DNA from: Bacillota bacterium
GTDB taxonomy: Bacteria > Bacillota > UBA4882 > UBA8346
DNA length: 64,000 nucleotides
Assembly (NCBI GenBank): GCA_023426245.1
Contig: JAFABB010000051.1
Span: 262,237-326,236, forward strand
Direction: 5' to 3'
Shown here: positions 35,607 to 46,300 of the stretch, piece after piece
How positions within the stretch are numbered: the first letter of the stretch is position 1
Layout: each line of letters starts with the position of its first letter
Notes under the pieces: model-generated
What the model was told of the DNA's origin: nothing
What the model saw: the letters and a program-made list of their open reading frames with translations, nothing else
Databases searched by the model: none
Made by a program: the position numbers and the translations under genes

Positions 35607-35981
35607 ATGGAAACAATGGACTATAAAACTGTGACAATTTTCCGGAAAGGAAAACAATGGGTCCGGGTTGGGCAAGTATTTGCATTGGAGAAACTTTTGG
35701 CCCGATCCTTACGGGGGTTATTTGTGTTTCGCAAGTTGCCATCCGGCGAAGGGATTAATGGATTGCTATGCTATCCTTGCAAATTTGTTTATATGTTTGG
35801 AAAAGGTTTTGCCATTGATATCGTGTATTGCAACCGCGATAAAGAAATCATTTATATTATGGAATGCCTGGTCCCTCATAAAACCGGGCCATACCTTGAA
35901 GATTCTTGCTTTATCTTGGTGTTCCCGGCGGAAACAGTATTTCGTTCCGGCTTGAGAGTCGGAGAAAGTTTGAAGTGGTAA
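35607..35981 (+). CDS. DUF192-like protein
   Basis: 124 residues. The pattern KGFAIDIVYCNRDKEIIYIME, then VPHKTGPYLEDSCFILVFPAETVFRSGLRVGESL, follows the DUF192 layout, in which a hydrophobic loop, a charged turn and a GLxxGD-like end are conserved. There is no clear signal peptide, while many DUF192 proteins are secreted. GGGG lies 5 bases before ATG 35607; ATG 35616 is possible. Function unknown. Confidence 0.7.
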   Translation: METMDYKTVTIFRKGKQWVRVGQVFALEKLLARSLRGLFVFRKLPSGEGINGLLCYPCKFVYMFGKGFAIDIVYCNRDKEIIYIMECLVPHKTGPYLEDSCFILVFPAETVFRSGLRVGESLKW

Positions 35982-36115
35982 ATACTTGTACTTGAGCTTT
36001 GTTTTTGCTTTCTTTATAATTTTATCTACCATAGCTCGTTGTTGACGGGAGTTGGTTGTCTCAACAACGGCTTAGGTCCGGTAGGGATGGAGTTAAAAAT
36101 TCCGGGGGTGGCAAA

Positions 36116-37783
36116 ATGGCTGAAATTTTAAGTTTTGAATTACCGGATGGAACAACTTGTTCCTATTCCTCGGGGACCACTTTCAAGGAAATGGCCCGTG
36201 ATTTACAGTCAGGACATATTTCTCCGGTTGTTGCCATGAGGTTGAATTATGAAATTCGCGATCTCTATCATGCTCCTGTGATAGGCGGAAAGTTGGAGCC
36301 AATTGACCTGAGTCAGGAGGATGGCGTGCGGATTTATTCCCGTAGTCTATCTTTGGTTATGCTGCGGGCTGCCGAAGAGCTGTACCCAGGTTGCAAGATA
36401 CGTTTTGAACATTCATTAAGCAAAGGCCTTTACGGGGAGATCTATTTCCAAAATAACAATACTTTCACGGAAAAAGAACTCCACTTGATTGCTACCCGGA
36501 TGCAAGACATTATTGACGCTGATGAACCGATTACCAAAGAAACGATGCCCTTGAACAAAGCGATCGAGCTTTTTAGGCAGCAAGGGCAAATGGATAAAGT
36601 CCGGTTACTGCAGTTTAAAAAAAATCCGGAGACTCATATCTATCATTGTGGGAGTTATTCAGATTATTTTTACGGTTACATGGTACCCTCGACAGGCTAT
36701 TTGAAACAGTTTGACTTGAAATTTTATTTGCCTGGTTTTATTTTACGTTTTCCCACCAAGAGCAGTCCGAAAGGTTTACCCCGTTTTGAAGAGCAGCGGA
36801 AACTGGCCAGGATTTTTTATGAGTTTGAAAAATGGGGCCAAATCATGGAGATTGAGGATGTTGGCGCCCTCAATCAACAGATAGCCGCCGGCCGGTCCGG
36901 AGAATTAATCAGGATTGCCGAAGCCCTGCATGAAAAGAAAATTGGCCAAATTGCCGACCAGATCACTGCGGACCGGGAGCGGATTAAACTGGTCTTAATT
37001 GCCGGGCCTTCATCTTCCGGTAAAACAACATTTGCGCAGCGTCTAGCGGTACAACTTAAAGTGAACGGTTTGCGGCCAGTTCCTATTTCCATTGATGATT
37101 ACTTTGTGGACCGGCATCAGACACCGCTTGGCCCAGATGGCTTACCCGATTTTGAATGCATCGAGGCCTTAAATGTCGATCTTTTCAATGAACATTTGAC
37201 CGCACTCATCCAGGGTCGGCCGGTGGTTTTGCCCCGTTATGATTTCCAAAAAGGGCGCAGCGAAAGCAGTGGAGTTACCTTGCAGATTACCAAAGAGCAA
37301 CCGATTATTATTGAGGGAATTCACGGCCTCAATGACAAGTTGACTTCGAATATCCCCAAGGATAACAAGTTTAAAATCTATATCAGTGCCTTAACACAGT
37401 TAAACATTGATGACCATAACCGGATTCCGACAACCGATAACCGGGTTATCCGCAGGATAGTGCGGGATAATCAATTCCGGGGGCATGATGCTTTAAAGAC
37501 TATTGGGATGTGGCCGATGGTTCGCAGAGGGGAAGAAGCGCATATTTTTCCTTTTCAGGAAGAAGCGGATGTGATGTTCAACTCGGCGTTGATTTACGAG
37601 TTGGCGGTTTTAAAAAAGTATGCCGAACCCTTATTGCGACAGATAACCAACGAGCAACCGGAATTTTCGGAAGCAAAACGGCTCCTGAAATTCCTGAGTT
37701 ACTTTATACCAATGGATGACTGCGAAGTTCCCTTAAATTCAATCATCCGGGAATTTATCGGCAGCAGTTGCTTTCGGGTATGA
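36116..37783 (+). CDS. Nucleoside (uridine) kinase-like protein with TGS and threonyl-tRNA synthetase-like N-terminus
   Basis: 555 residues. The N-terminal part (about 1-60) resembles a TGS domain (FELPDGTTCSYSSGTTFKEM), followed by a region like the second additional domain of threonyl-tRNA synthetases (about 65-230). The C-terminal kinase has P-loop GPSSSGKTT (about 297-305), the SIDDYFVDR motif and RRIVRDNQFRGHDAL. Proteins of this architecture are common in Clostridia and act on uridine or a related nucleoside. GGGGGTGG lies just before ATG 36116. The TGS part may confer nucleotide or RNA control, which is inference. Confidence 0.87.
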   Translation: MAEILSFELPDGTTCSYSSGTTFKEMARDLQSGHISPVVAMRLNYEIRDLYHAPVIGGKLEPIDLSQEDGVRIYSRSLSLVMLRAAEELYPGCKIRFEHSLSKGLYGEIYFQNNNTFTEKELHLIATRMQDIIDADEPITKETMPLNKAIELFRQQGQMDKVRLLQFKKNPETHIYHCGSYSDYFYGYMVPSTGYLKQFDLKFYLPGFILRFPTKSSPKGLPRFEEQRKLARIFYEFEKWGQIMEIEDVGALNQQIAAGRSGELIRIAEALHEKKIGQIADQITADRERIKLVLIAGPSSSGKTTFAQRLAVQLKVNGLRPVPISIDDYFVDRHQTPLGPDGLPDFECIEALNVDLFNEHLTALIQGRPVVLPRYDFQKGRSESSGVTLQITKEQPIIIEGIHGLNDKLTSNIPKDNKFKIYISALTQLNIDDHNRIPTTDNRVIRRIVRDNQFRGHDALKTIGMWPMVRRGEEAHIFPFQEEADVMFNSALIYELAVLKKYAEPLLRQITNEQPEFSEAKRLLKFLSYFIPMDDCEVPLNSIIREFIGSSCFRV

Positions 37784-37790
37784 ATGATTT

Positions 37791-38966
37791 TCAATGTTTA
37801 AAGAGTCTTTTCAATACATTGAAAACCTTATTTCCGGTATTTTTTACAGTAGAAGAAACAGAATTCCCGATTTCATCCAAATTAAGTTTGTCACGAAGGC
37901 TTTTGGCAACAGCCTGAATAATTCGGAATTTTACATTGACTCTTAAATCGGTTAAGCGGCCGGAAACGTTAAAGTCGAAATTTAATCTGCCTTTGCCGTC
38001 TTGGATGCCTTTTATTAAGAGATTGGCGGGTGCGCCCATGAGAGTCCCGGTGAAGGTGGGGCCGCTTTTCGGGGCAAGTTCCAGTCTTCTGATTACTACG
38101 TGATGATAACTGTTTAAATAATCGTTATGGCAATTCATATCCGAGTTGATAGTAGCTTGGCCGGATTTGACGGTAGCTTTGGAATCGGGAACCAGGTAAG
38201 TATAGTCAGTTAAAAACAAACCGGTGATCCGGCTTTTTGCGGAAAAGCTGAGCTTATTTCCGCCAAAAAGTCCGGTTCCGTAAAAATTGATTTGAGCAGG
38301 ATGGTTTGTTCCGAGCAAAGCCGAGCCGGAAAATTCGGTCGCAATTTTATCGGGATTGGGCATGACCAGTTTGTTCAAAGTAAGATTTGCCCTGTTGAAG
38401 ACCAGGGTAGGTTGATGGTTATGGCTGATGGCATAGCTTTTAAAAATAATTTTGCTCTTGACCAGGTTAAAACGATCGAGCCTGACCGGTATACTTGATT
38501 CGTGCGAAGATACCCAAGAGGTGTTTCCGCTGAACTTAGTCAGATAATAATCAATATTCATATCGCCGTTTTGATACTGAATAATTTCAATTTCAGGCCG
38601 GACAACAGTGATATTTTTAATTACCAGCCGTTTTTGGAGCAGGGGAATAAGCGCTACTCGTAAATTGATGTTGTCTGCCTGGAGCAAGTTTCCCTTACCA
38701 AAACCCGGCGCCTGTGCCAGGGCGATCTGATTAACCTGGACTACGGTTCCGTTAAAAAATGAAATCCGGGCCGAACCGATGTGGAGTTTATCGCCAAATT
38801 CCGCAGCTACTTGTTCTTTCACGAGCAGGGTTGCGATAGGATTGAGAAGCAAAGGCAGAATCGCGCCGGCAAACAAAATGCATATCAATAAGGCTAAAGT
38901 AATCGAAAGTATGACAGTTTTTTTCTTAATCATCGGCTTTTTGGGCGCGGGAAATTCCCTCTCCAT
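37791..38966 (-). CDS. AsmA-like membrane-anchored protein
   Basis: 391 residues on the minus strand. A single N-terminal membrane helix (VILSITLALLICILFAGAIL) is followed by a long beta-rich domain with an AsmA-like start: LHIGSARISFFNGTVVQVNQ and NINLRVALIPLLQKRLVIKN. The tail ends in a charged helix. AsmA and DUF748 proteins bridge the envelope and move lipid in diderm bacteria. GGAGG lies 7 bases before the ATG (38966). It converges on the kinase gene with a 7-base gap. The subfamily is uncertain. Confidence 0.75.
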   Translation of the reverse strand: MEREFPAPKKPMIKKKTVILSITLALLICILFAGAILPLLLNPIATLLVKEQVAAEFGDKLHIGSARISFFNGTVVQVNQIALAQAPGFGKGNLLQADNINLRVALIPLLQKRLVIKNITVVRPEIEIIQYQNGDMNIDYYLTKFSGNTSWVSSHESSIPVRLDRFNLVKSKIIFKSYAISHNHQPTLVFNRANLTLNKLVMPNPDKIATEFSGSALLGTNHPAQINFYGTGLFGGNKLSFSAKSRITGLFLTDYTYLVPDSKATVKSGQATINSDMNCHNDYLNSYHHVVIRRLELAPKSGPTFTGTLMGAPANLLIKGIQDGKGRLNFDFNVSGRLTDLRVNVKFRIIQAVAKSLRDKLNLDEIGNSVSSTVKNTGNKVFNVLKRLFKH

Positions 38967-39154
38967 CGGATTGCCTCCAGTATGAATCGTTTTTTTTATG
39001 ATCAATATGGTTTATCTTGAGTTTAGGAAAAAATATGGCCGTATCTTAAAGCATTGCATTCCAATTATACTATAAAATTGTCATTGCCGGGATACGAAAT
39101 TCAGGGAAATGGAAAAATATGCACATATAGGCAGGAACAGTTCAAAAATAATTA

Positions 39155-39184
39155 TTGACAACCCCCCTGTATCTTTGGTATTAT
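39155..39184 (+). promoter_or_regulatory. Promoter of the tRNA-Ala gene
   Basis: TTGACA (perfect) and TATTAT are separated by 18 bases, about 50 bases before the mature tRNA 5' end. Confidence 0.8.
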
Positions 39185-39235
39185 ATTAAATGTTCACTGA
39201 GTTACGTCATGAATGAAGAAAGTAACTCAGCAAAC

Positions 39236-39310
<75 letters not shown>

Positions 39311-39311
<1 letters not shown>

Positions 39312-39360
39312 AATAAAACAAATCAAAACTCGCTTAAAAGGCGAGTTTTTTGTTTTATTT
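39311..39360. terminator. Terminator of tRNA-Ala
   Basis: AAAACTCGC (39325-39333) and GCGAGTTTT (39341-39349) pair around TTAAAAG. Outer AAATAAAACA and TGTTTTATTT extend the pairing, so it may work in both directions. Confidence 0.9.
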
Positions 39361-39411
39361 GGGAAATTGCAATGATTTAGTTTAATTCTTATTCCAAAAT
39401 CCTTTTTTAAG

Positions 39412-39528
39412 AAAACATGAATTCCGACTCAAGGAAATTAATCTTAGCTCTTAAGAATTAATCTTAGGCTCCGGATTTCATTTCCGGGACATAAAACATG
39501 AATTCCGGCTCAAGGAAATTAATCTTAG
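39412..39528. repeat. Two 36-bp direct repeats, 81 bp apart
   Basis: Copies at 39412-39447 and 39493-39528 differ at one base (AATTCCGACTC against AATTCCGGCTC). A third partial copy, AATTAATCTTAG, lies between them near 39456. The spacing and the AT-rich unit do not match CRISPR, and no mobile gene is near. Confidence 0.85.
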
Positions 39529-39828
39529 TTCCGAACTTTAATTTTCCAAGGCAAGATATGAAATTTAACTTTAAAACAATATTCTTTGCGCATAAGAATC
39601 ATTCTTTGGCGGTAAATTTCGTTCCAAAAGAGGAAATGAATAAATTTACCATCGGAAAATTAAATCCTGGTATAAAAGTCATTTTCTGGTGTTTTGGGGA
39701 TTAAATTTATTTGTTGTTGGTATAGGTTTGGTATGTTTTCCCGTCTTATAAATTGTAATTTTCCTTGCGTTTTCCATTATGATTCCCTGCGCAGGATTAT
39801 AGCTATTTTTAAAGAAGGCAGATGAAAT

Positions 39829-39898
39829 GTTTAGTCCTAGAAAACCAGGACCTGTTAGCGCAATGTAACAAGTTTAGTCCTAAAAAAAACAGGACTAA
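39829..39898. repeat. Paired AGTCCT hairpin repeats
   Basis: GTTTAGTCCTA-rich copies begin near 39829 and 39872. The second forms a perfect stem TTAGTCCT (39874-39881) with AGGACTAA (39891-39898) around a 9-base A-rich loop; the first is a 6-bp version (AGTCCT/AGGAC). They could be regulatory RNA hairpins or protein sites. Confidence 0.6.
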
Positions 39899-40255
39899 CT
39901 TTCCTAATAATTCCTGATATAATTTAAATTAAGAATTTTCACGAACTATTTTTAAATAGATTGGTTCTCCGTGAAATATTAAAAAATATCGAGTGGATAA
40001 ATACAGAAAATAAGGGAATTTGTTAAATAAGCTTGGTATCCACATTTTACGATAGGTATAGTCTAGTTTTTTTCAATTTTAGCGTATTATATTGCCGATG
40101 AATTGTAAATTTTTGTATGATTATGCAATAACCTTTAAAATTCGACATTATTCGGTAAATCTGGATATAAAGAAGAAATAATTTGACGATTTTTGTTAAT
40201 AATCAGTAAATTGATTTTTAAATTTATATTACAAGTAATAATTATTAGAGTAAAA

Positions 40256-40284
40256 TTGAATATGGATATGCTACTCGATATAAT
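40256..40284 (+). promoter_or_regulatory. Strong candidate promoter of the loaP-NRPS transcript
   Basis: TTGAAT and TATAAT (perfect) are separated by 17 bases. Transcription would start near 40291, leaving a leader of about 485 bases before the loaP-like gene. Confidence 0.7.
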
Positions 40285-40618
40285 GGTGTTTTGACTCATA
40301 ACAATGGGAGAATATGTAAATGAGACCGGAATAATGATCAACATATTATTATCAAAATAACGGTAATAGTTAATATAAGTTAAATTTCGACAAAGGATTT
40401 TTTTAATTTTTTCTTGAATTAATTTTTATTAATTATTTTTTAGCTTTGAAAGCCCAATTTTATCTTTGTTCTTTCTTTTAATTACTATAAATAGCCAAAT
40501 AGTAGTAAAGATGGTGTTTCGGCCCAATTCAACATTATTTGAGCTTATAGATTTTCACTAATGATAATTGGTTTTTGATTTCGGCATTCTTTGCGGTTTA
40601 GTAAAGAATTTCAATGGA

Positions 40619-40653
40619 TTTGCCGAATCGAATCTTTTCGCATCAGTGGCAAA
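40619..40653 (+). other. Leader hairpin just before the terminator
   Basis: TTTGCC (40619-40624) pairs with GGCAAA (40648-40653); an inner CGAA/TTCG pair is possible. GGCAA can instead pair with a second TTTGCC at 40655-40660 that forms the foot of the terminator. It is a candidate recognition hairpin for the LoaP-like protein. Confidence 0.5.
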
Positions 40654-40658
40654 CTTTG

Positions 40659-40701
40659 CCCATTATTAAGAAGCAATTCTTAAAAAATGGGTATTTTTTT
40701 T
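40659..40701 (+). terminator. Intrinsic terminator in the leader of the loaP-NRPS operon
   Basis: CCCATT-AT-TAAGAA pairs with TTCTTA-AAA-AATGGG around GCAA, followed by TATTTTTTTT. No gene lies upstream back to the tRNA terminator, so it must act on the untranslated leader of the downstream genes, which fits a processive antitermination switch. Confidence 0.85.
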
Positions 40702-40776
40702 GGAATTAAAAATAAATGCTTTTATTCAAAGATAACCATATCCTGGAAATAATAACACTTTAAGTGAGTGATCATC

Positions 40777-41286
40777 ATGAATTGGTATTGTTTATTTGTA
40801 TATTCCGGCAAAGAGGAATATATCGTCAAATGCCTCAGGTTACATTTTGATGAGTCTATCATGACGTTGTTAATTCCAAAACGGAAATTAAAAGAGAGAA
40901 AATCCGGTAAAACGCATCATGTTTTAAAGAAAATGTTTCCGGGATACATATTAATACGAACTCAAATGAGTTCGGAAATTAACCATACAATTAACAGTAT
41001 CCCCAATGTAATCTCCATGTTGAACACGGGGGATGTGTATACCAAAATACCGGATGAAGAGTTAAAGTATATTCTTCATCTGTTGGGCGGAGGCGATATC
41101 GTGGATTTTTCCAAAGTTTGTTTAGTAAATTCGAAAGTGGTGGTTAAATCAGGGCCGCTTTTGGGATTGGAAGATTTGATTCAGAAGGTGGATAGACGGA
41201 AAAGCCGGGTAAAGATCCTGTTGCCATTTATGGGACTCCGGCAAGAAATTGATGTCGGGATAGAAGTTATTGAATCCAAAATTTGA
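40777..41286 (+). CDS. loaP: NusG-family antiterminator, LoaP-like
   Basis: 169 residues. The N-terminal NGN domain begins MNWYCLFVYSGKEEYI and contains the RNA polymerase-contact segment HHVLKKMFPGYILIRTQM; the C-terminal KOW domain is VVVKSGPLLGLEDLIQKVDRRKSRVKI. The start MNWY(x)LFVxxGKEE and the location directly before an NRPS/PKS operon are typical of LoaP, a Firmicutes NusG paralogue known to drive readthrough of terminators in polyketide operons of Bacillus velezensis. ATG 40777 is preferred over GTG 40768. A terminator lies upstream of the gene itself, suggesting autocontrol. The 63-base gap to the NRPS contains CACC-AACC-GGTG, a short hairpin. Confidence 0.88.
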   Translation: MNWYCLFVYSGKEEYIVKCLRLHFDESIMTLLIPKRKLKERKSGKTHHVLKKMFPGYILIRTQMSSEINHTINSIPNVISMLNTGDVYTKIPDEELKYILHLLGGGDIVDFSKVCLVNSKVVVKSGPLLGLEDLIQKVDRRKSRVKILLPFMGLRQEIDVGIEVIESKI

Positions 41287-41349
41287 GAGTGAAAACACCA
41301 ACCGGTGGAGATGTTTGATTGAATACGAAGGGGAAAGGGATGTTTAAAA

Positions 41350-43330
41350 TTGTTTGATTATGAAACTTTAGTCGATGTGATTCAAGCTAAAAACAACATG
41401 AAGGACATCAAAGGCATCACCTTTATTAACGGGGAAAAGGATGAGAGTTTTATATCTTATCAAGACTTGTATCGTAAGGCGTTGGGCTATTTGGATAATT
41501 TTCAGAGTAATGGTTTAAAACCAGGCATGGAGTTAATTTTACAGTTAAATGACAATGAAACGTTTCTTTATACTTTTTGGGCGTGCTTATTGGGTGGAAT
41601 CATTCCTGTACCTGTAAGTATGGGGAATAATGAAGAACACCGGCTTAAAATCGTAAAAATATGGAATATCTTGAATCAACCTTACTTAATTACGGATAAC
41701 AAAAGTTTTTCAGTATTGGAAAAATTTATTTCCGATCAGGGTTTGGTTGGAACGATCGGTGACATAAAAAACCGGACTTTATTAACAGAGGATATTACCA
41801 ATGTAGCAACTCCCGGATCAATCCATAAAGCGAGCCCTGAGGATATCGCCTTTATTCAATTTTCCTCCGGATCAACCGGGGATCCCAAAGGAGTTGTTTT
41901 AACCCATGAAAATCTCGTAACCAATATCCGGGCGATGTTTCGTTGTGCAGAATGCGGTCAGCAAGATTCTTTCCTGAGCTGGATGCCATTAACCCATGAT
42001 ATGGGCATGAACGGATTTCATCTGCTTCCTGTCGTCTTCCATTTAAACCAATTTATAATGCCAACAGCCTTATTTGTGAGAAGGCCGGCCCTATGGCTGA
42101 AAAAAGCGACTGAACATCAAATCACGATCCTGGCATCACCAAATTTTGGATATCAATATGTGCTTTCTTCTTTAAAACCGGAAACTGCTGCCGGGTGGGA
42201 CTTGTCCAATGTCCGTTTGATTTTAAATGGCGCTGAGCCTATCTCGGCAGATGTATGCCATAAGTTTTTAAACGAAATGGCGAAGTATGGCTTAAAGAAA
42301 AATACCATGTTTACCGTCTATGGGCTGGCTGAGGCCAGCCTGGGTGTGGCCTTTCCAACTGTAGGGGAAGAATTTGTCACGGTACATTTAAACCGGGAAT
42401 CGTTGCATCTTTTCGGTCAAGTACAGGAAATCGATAGCCGGGATCGACGTTGTGTACCATTTGTTGAGGAAGGGTATTCGATTGATGATTGCAACATCAG
42501 AATTTGCAATGATAATGGCCAGGAATTAAACGATAACATTATAGGCTATATCCAAATTAAAGGGAAAAATGTAACTGGCGGTTACTATAATAATCCGGAG
42601 GCCACCGCAGAAATCATTACCGCAGAAGGTTGGCTCAATACCGGCGACCTGGGCTTTATGCGAAAGGACCGTTTGGTCGTTACCGGCCGATTGAAGGATA
42701 TTATCTTTGTCAATGGCCAGAATTATTACCCTTACGATATTGAACGGGTTGCCGAAGAGGTAGCCGGAATTGAACTGGGAAAAATTGCAGTATGTGCTGT
42801 TCCGGACCTGGTAACCAAAGAAGAAGCGATCGTTGCCTTTGTAATGTTTAAACATAACGTCAAAGAGTTTATACCGTTAATGATCAATTTAAAAAAATGG
42901 ATCAGCGCCAAGATGGGAATTACCATCAAGGACGTTGTGCCGGTCAGGAATATTCCCAAAACCACCAGTGGGAAGATACAACGGTATAAGCTGGGAGAGG
43001 ATTATTTTAACGGTAAATTTAGCGAGGTTCTCAAGGAGATTCAACAGTCCCTGAACAGAGAAATTGCAGAAAAACCATTTGAGGATCCTGCAAGTCAAAT
43101 CGAAAAAAATCTTTTAACGCTCTGCCGGGAAGTTTTGAAGATTGAAAAAGTGGGCCTAGATGACAGCTTTTTGGAAATGGGTATCAACTCATTGCAATTG
43201 GGTCAAATCGCTGAGAAACTGGATGAAATATATCCCAATAAAGTAGCGGTCACTGATTTTTTTGCTTATCCCACCATCAAAAAATTGGCAGAGTTTATTG
43301 AAAAACAGGGAAGCGATCGTAAACCCAATC
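41350..43330 (+). other. Loading module: fatty acyl-AMP ligase and ACP
   Basis: Residues 1-560 form an adenylate-forming domain with FSSGSTGDPKG, WMPLTHDMGMNG, SPNFGYQ and LNGAEPI, all marks of FAAL-type enzymes that load free fatty acids as acyl-AMP onto an ACP. The ACP (about 580-655) has Ser614 in MGINSLQLG. Confidence 0.88.
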
Positions 43331-46300
43331 GATTGAAAGAAGATCGCAGCAATAAAAAAGATATCGCGATCATCGGTATTTCTTTAAAGTTTCCAATGGC
43401 TGAAAATGTAACGGAGTTCTGGAGCAATCTTCAAGAAGGCAGAGATTGTATTACAAACTTAAGCCAGGAACGTCAAAAAGATGCGGCAGACTTTTTAAGC
43501 CGTCTCAATATGCAAGGAAGGGATAACCGGTTCATCCAAGGGGGTTATTTGGACGAAATCGATAAATTCGACTATGGTTTCTTTCGTCTGTCGCCCAAGG
43601 AAGCTGCTTTGATGGATCCCAACCAGAGATTGTTTTTACAGACAGTATGGAATGCCATTGAAGATGCCGGCTATGGTGGAGAGAAATTAGCAGGTGCTAA
43701 TACCGGCGTGTACGTCGGATTTTCCAAAACAAGCTTTGATTATGAACGGCTGGTTTCGGAAGTTGACCCGGCTGAAATACCGAATTTTGTGGTTGGCAAT
43801 CTTCCGTCGATTATTGCCAGCAGAATTGCTTATTGGCTTGACCTTCAAGGCCCTACGATGGTGGTGGATACGGCCTGCTCTTCTTCTTTGGTCGCCATCC
43901 ATTTGGCATGCCAGGGAATTAAAAACGGTGATTGTGAGATGGCGATTGCCGGTGGAGTCAAAACCATTCCGCTTCCTGTCAAAGTAGGACTGGGGATGGA
44001 ATCATCGGATGACAGAACCAGGTCGTTTGATGATGCTTCGGATGGGACCGGCTTAGGAGAAGGTGTGGCAGCGCTGCTTTTAAAGCCGCTTTCCAAAGCA
44101 ATTGAAGATGGCGATCATATCTATGCAGTCATTAAAGGCAGCGCCATCAACCAGGATGGCGCTACAGTTGGTATTACCGCTCCCAACCCGATAGCCCAGT
44201 CGAAAGTGATTGTGAAAGCTTGGGAAGATGCCGGAGTAAATCCGGAAACCATCACCTATATCGAAGCTCATGGCACGGGAACCAAACTGGGGGATCCGGT
44301 GGAAGTCGCCGGTTTGCAAAAGGCATTTCGAAAATATACCCTAAAAACAGGATTTTGCGCGCTAGGTTCTGTCAAATCCAATATTGGCCATCTTTATGAA
44401 GCGGCAGGGATAGCGGGAGTCATTAAGGCTGTTTTGGCTTTAAAGTATCAAAAAATTCCGCCAACGATTCACTTCCAGACTCCGAACCGTAATATTGATT
44501 TTAGGCAATCACCGGTATATGTGAACGATCGGTTGATTGATTGGGAATCTTTGAGCTCCCCACGGAGATGCGGTGTGAGTTCTTTTGGATTTAGCGGGAC
44601 CAATTGTCATCTGGTTTTGGAAGAAGCGCCGCCCGAAGTTGAGGGTTTATCCATGAATAATGCTCAGAAAATGGAGCTGTTAACCCTGTCGGCGAAAAGC
44701 CGGGAGTCACTTAGGACGTTAATCAGCCGCTACCGGAGCTTTCTTGGCCGCGAAACCGGTTTATCATGCAGTGAACTTTGTTATACCGGAAATACCGGTA
44801 GAGGGCATTACAATTACAGATTGGCAATGCTCATCCAAGATGAAGCCGATTTAAAGCGAAAAATTGATCATCTGGACTGTTTGACAGACTTAGCAAAAGT
44901 TGATTTGGATGGAGTTTTCTACGGCAGTCATAAGATTACAGTGGCGGACAGCAAAATTGAAGGGGAGATCACTGAGACTGAAAAAAGAGAACTCAGTCAG
45001 GCTGCCAATCGTATACTTGCAGAATTTATTGAAACGAGCGATGAAAGTCTGTTGCTTGATGTAAGCAAACTTTATATTCAAGGCGCCGAAGTCCAGTGGG
45101 AAACCCTTTATAAAGGAAAAAAATTAAAAAAGATCGGCCTTCCGGTTTATCCCTTTGAGAGGAAAAGATGCTGGATCGACGTACCTCGGATTGGCCTTGG
45201 GAATGAAACAGAACCCTATTATTCCATCGAGTGGCGGCGGGAGGATTTTCAATCCCCGGGCAGGGGTATTATCAATCAGGGTACTACTGTAATTTTCGGG
45301 GATGAAACTGGAATTAGCCGGGAGATAACGGATAAATTGAGGAAAGAGGGCTTGGAGGTTGTTGAAGTTCACTCCGGGTCAAAATTCGAGTCCCTTGGCG
45401 GTAATATCTATCGGGTAGGAAATTGCGAAGAAGATTATCTTAAATTATTTGGAGCGATGCGGGATAAGCGCTTGACCCGGATCATCCATTTGGCTTCCGT
45501 TACCAATCAAAAAGGACTTTGTGACCTGGCTGAATTGAAAGAAAGTCAGGAAAACGGTGTTTTAAGTTTATTCTTTTTAACTCGGGCTCTCATCAAAACA
45601 GGCATTCAATCGGATTTGGAAATCAATGTGATATCAAAATACGGGAATCCGGTAACCGGAACGGAAGAAAGAATTCAACCTGAAAATGCTACTTTATTTG
45701 GACTGGGGAAAGCGATTGGACGTGAATTTCCCCAATTAAGAGTGAAGGGTATTGATGTCGATGATTTTACCCCTGGCGATACCATAATCGGGGAGTTAAA
45801 GGAAGCCTGCGGGACTTATTTGATAGCATACCGTAATGGTGAGAGATACATAGAAGATGTTAATCCGGCCTGGTTGGATAAGGAGAACGATGCCAAAGTT
45901 TCCATCAAGTCAAATGGTGTCTATGTGATTACCGGGGGAACCGGTGGGATTGGCCTGGAGGTCGCCAAATTTTTAGCAGCGAAGACCCTTGTTAATCTGG
46001 CGCTGATCAACCGTTCCCCAATGCCGGAGCCTGAAAGTTGGAATGATATTCTCCAAGAAGCGACCGACCCCAAGTTATGCCACAAGATAAGGGTTATTCA
46101 AGAAATCCAGGCCGCAGGTTCGAACGTGACATGCTATCGCGCGGATATATCCGATCCTAATCAAGTCGGGCTTTTGATGGAAGAGTTACGGGCTAAATAT
46201 GGAAAGATCAACGGCTTAATTCATGCGGCAGGAAGCGCCGGTCATGAGCTGCTCGTTAATGAAGAGGAAGCAGATTTTAAGAACATATTGGCGCCAAAGG

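Larger units (their letters stand above)
39361..40255. other. AT-rich, gene-free spacer before the biosynthetic cluster
   Basis: This stretch is markedly AT-rich compared with the genes on either side. It holds the 36-bp direct repeat at 39412-39528, the paired AGTCCT hairpins at 39829-39898, and poly-A/T runs. Short open frames inside have no ribosome sites. No tRNA or other RNA gene could be recognised. It may be the left edge of an acquired island next to tRNA-Ala. Confidence 0.5.

Noticed and set aside
35766..36032. 88-residue minus-strand frame over the DUF192 gene
   Set aside because: It lies opposite a better-supported coding frame and has no family features.
39412..39528. Direct repeats as a CRISPR array
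   Set aside because: Only two full copies, unequal partial copy, no cas genes and a unit that is not repeat-like at its ends.
39498..39704. 68-residue open frame in the AT-rich spacer
   Set aside because: It begins inside the 36-bp repeat, has no ribosome site and no recognisable motif.
40135..40344. 69-residue minus-strand frame over the loaP promoter
   Set aside because: Composition is Ile/Asn/Ser-rich as expected from AT-rich non-coding DNA, with no ribosome site.
41350..43330. Starter condensation domain as in viscosin-type synthetases
   Set aside because: The first domain is clearly an adenylate-forming FAAL followed by an ACP and PKS module; no starter C domain is present.
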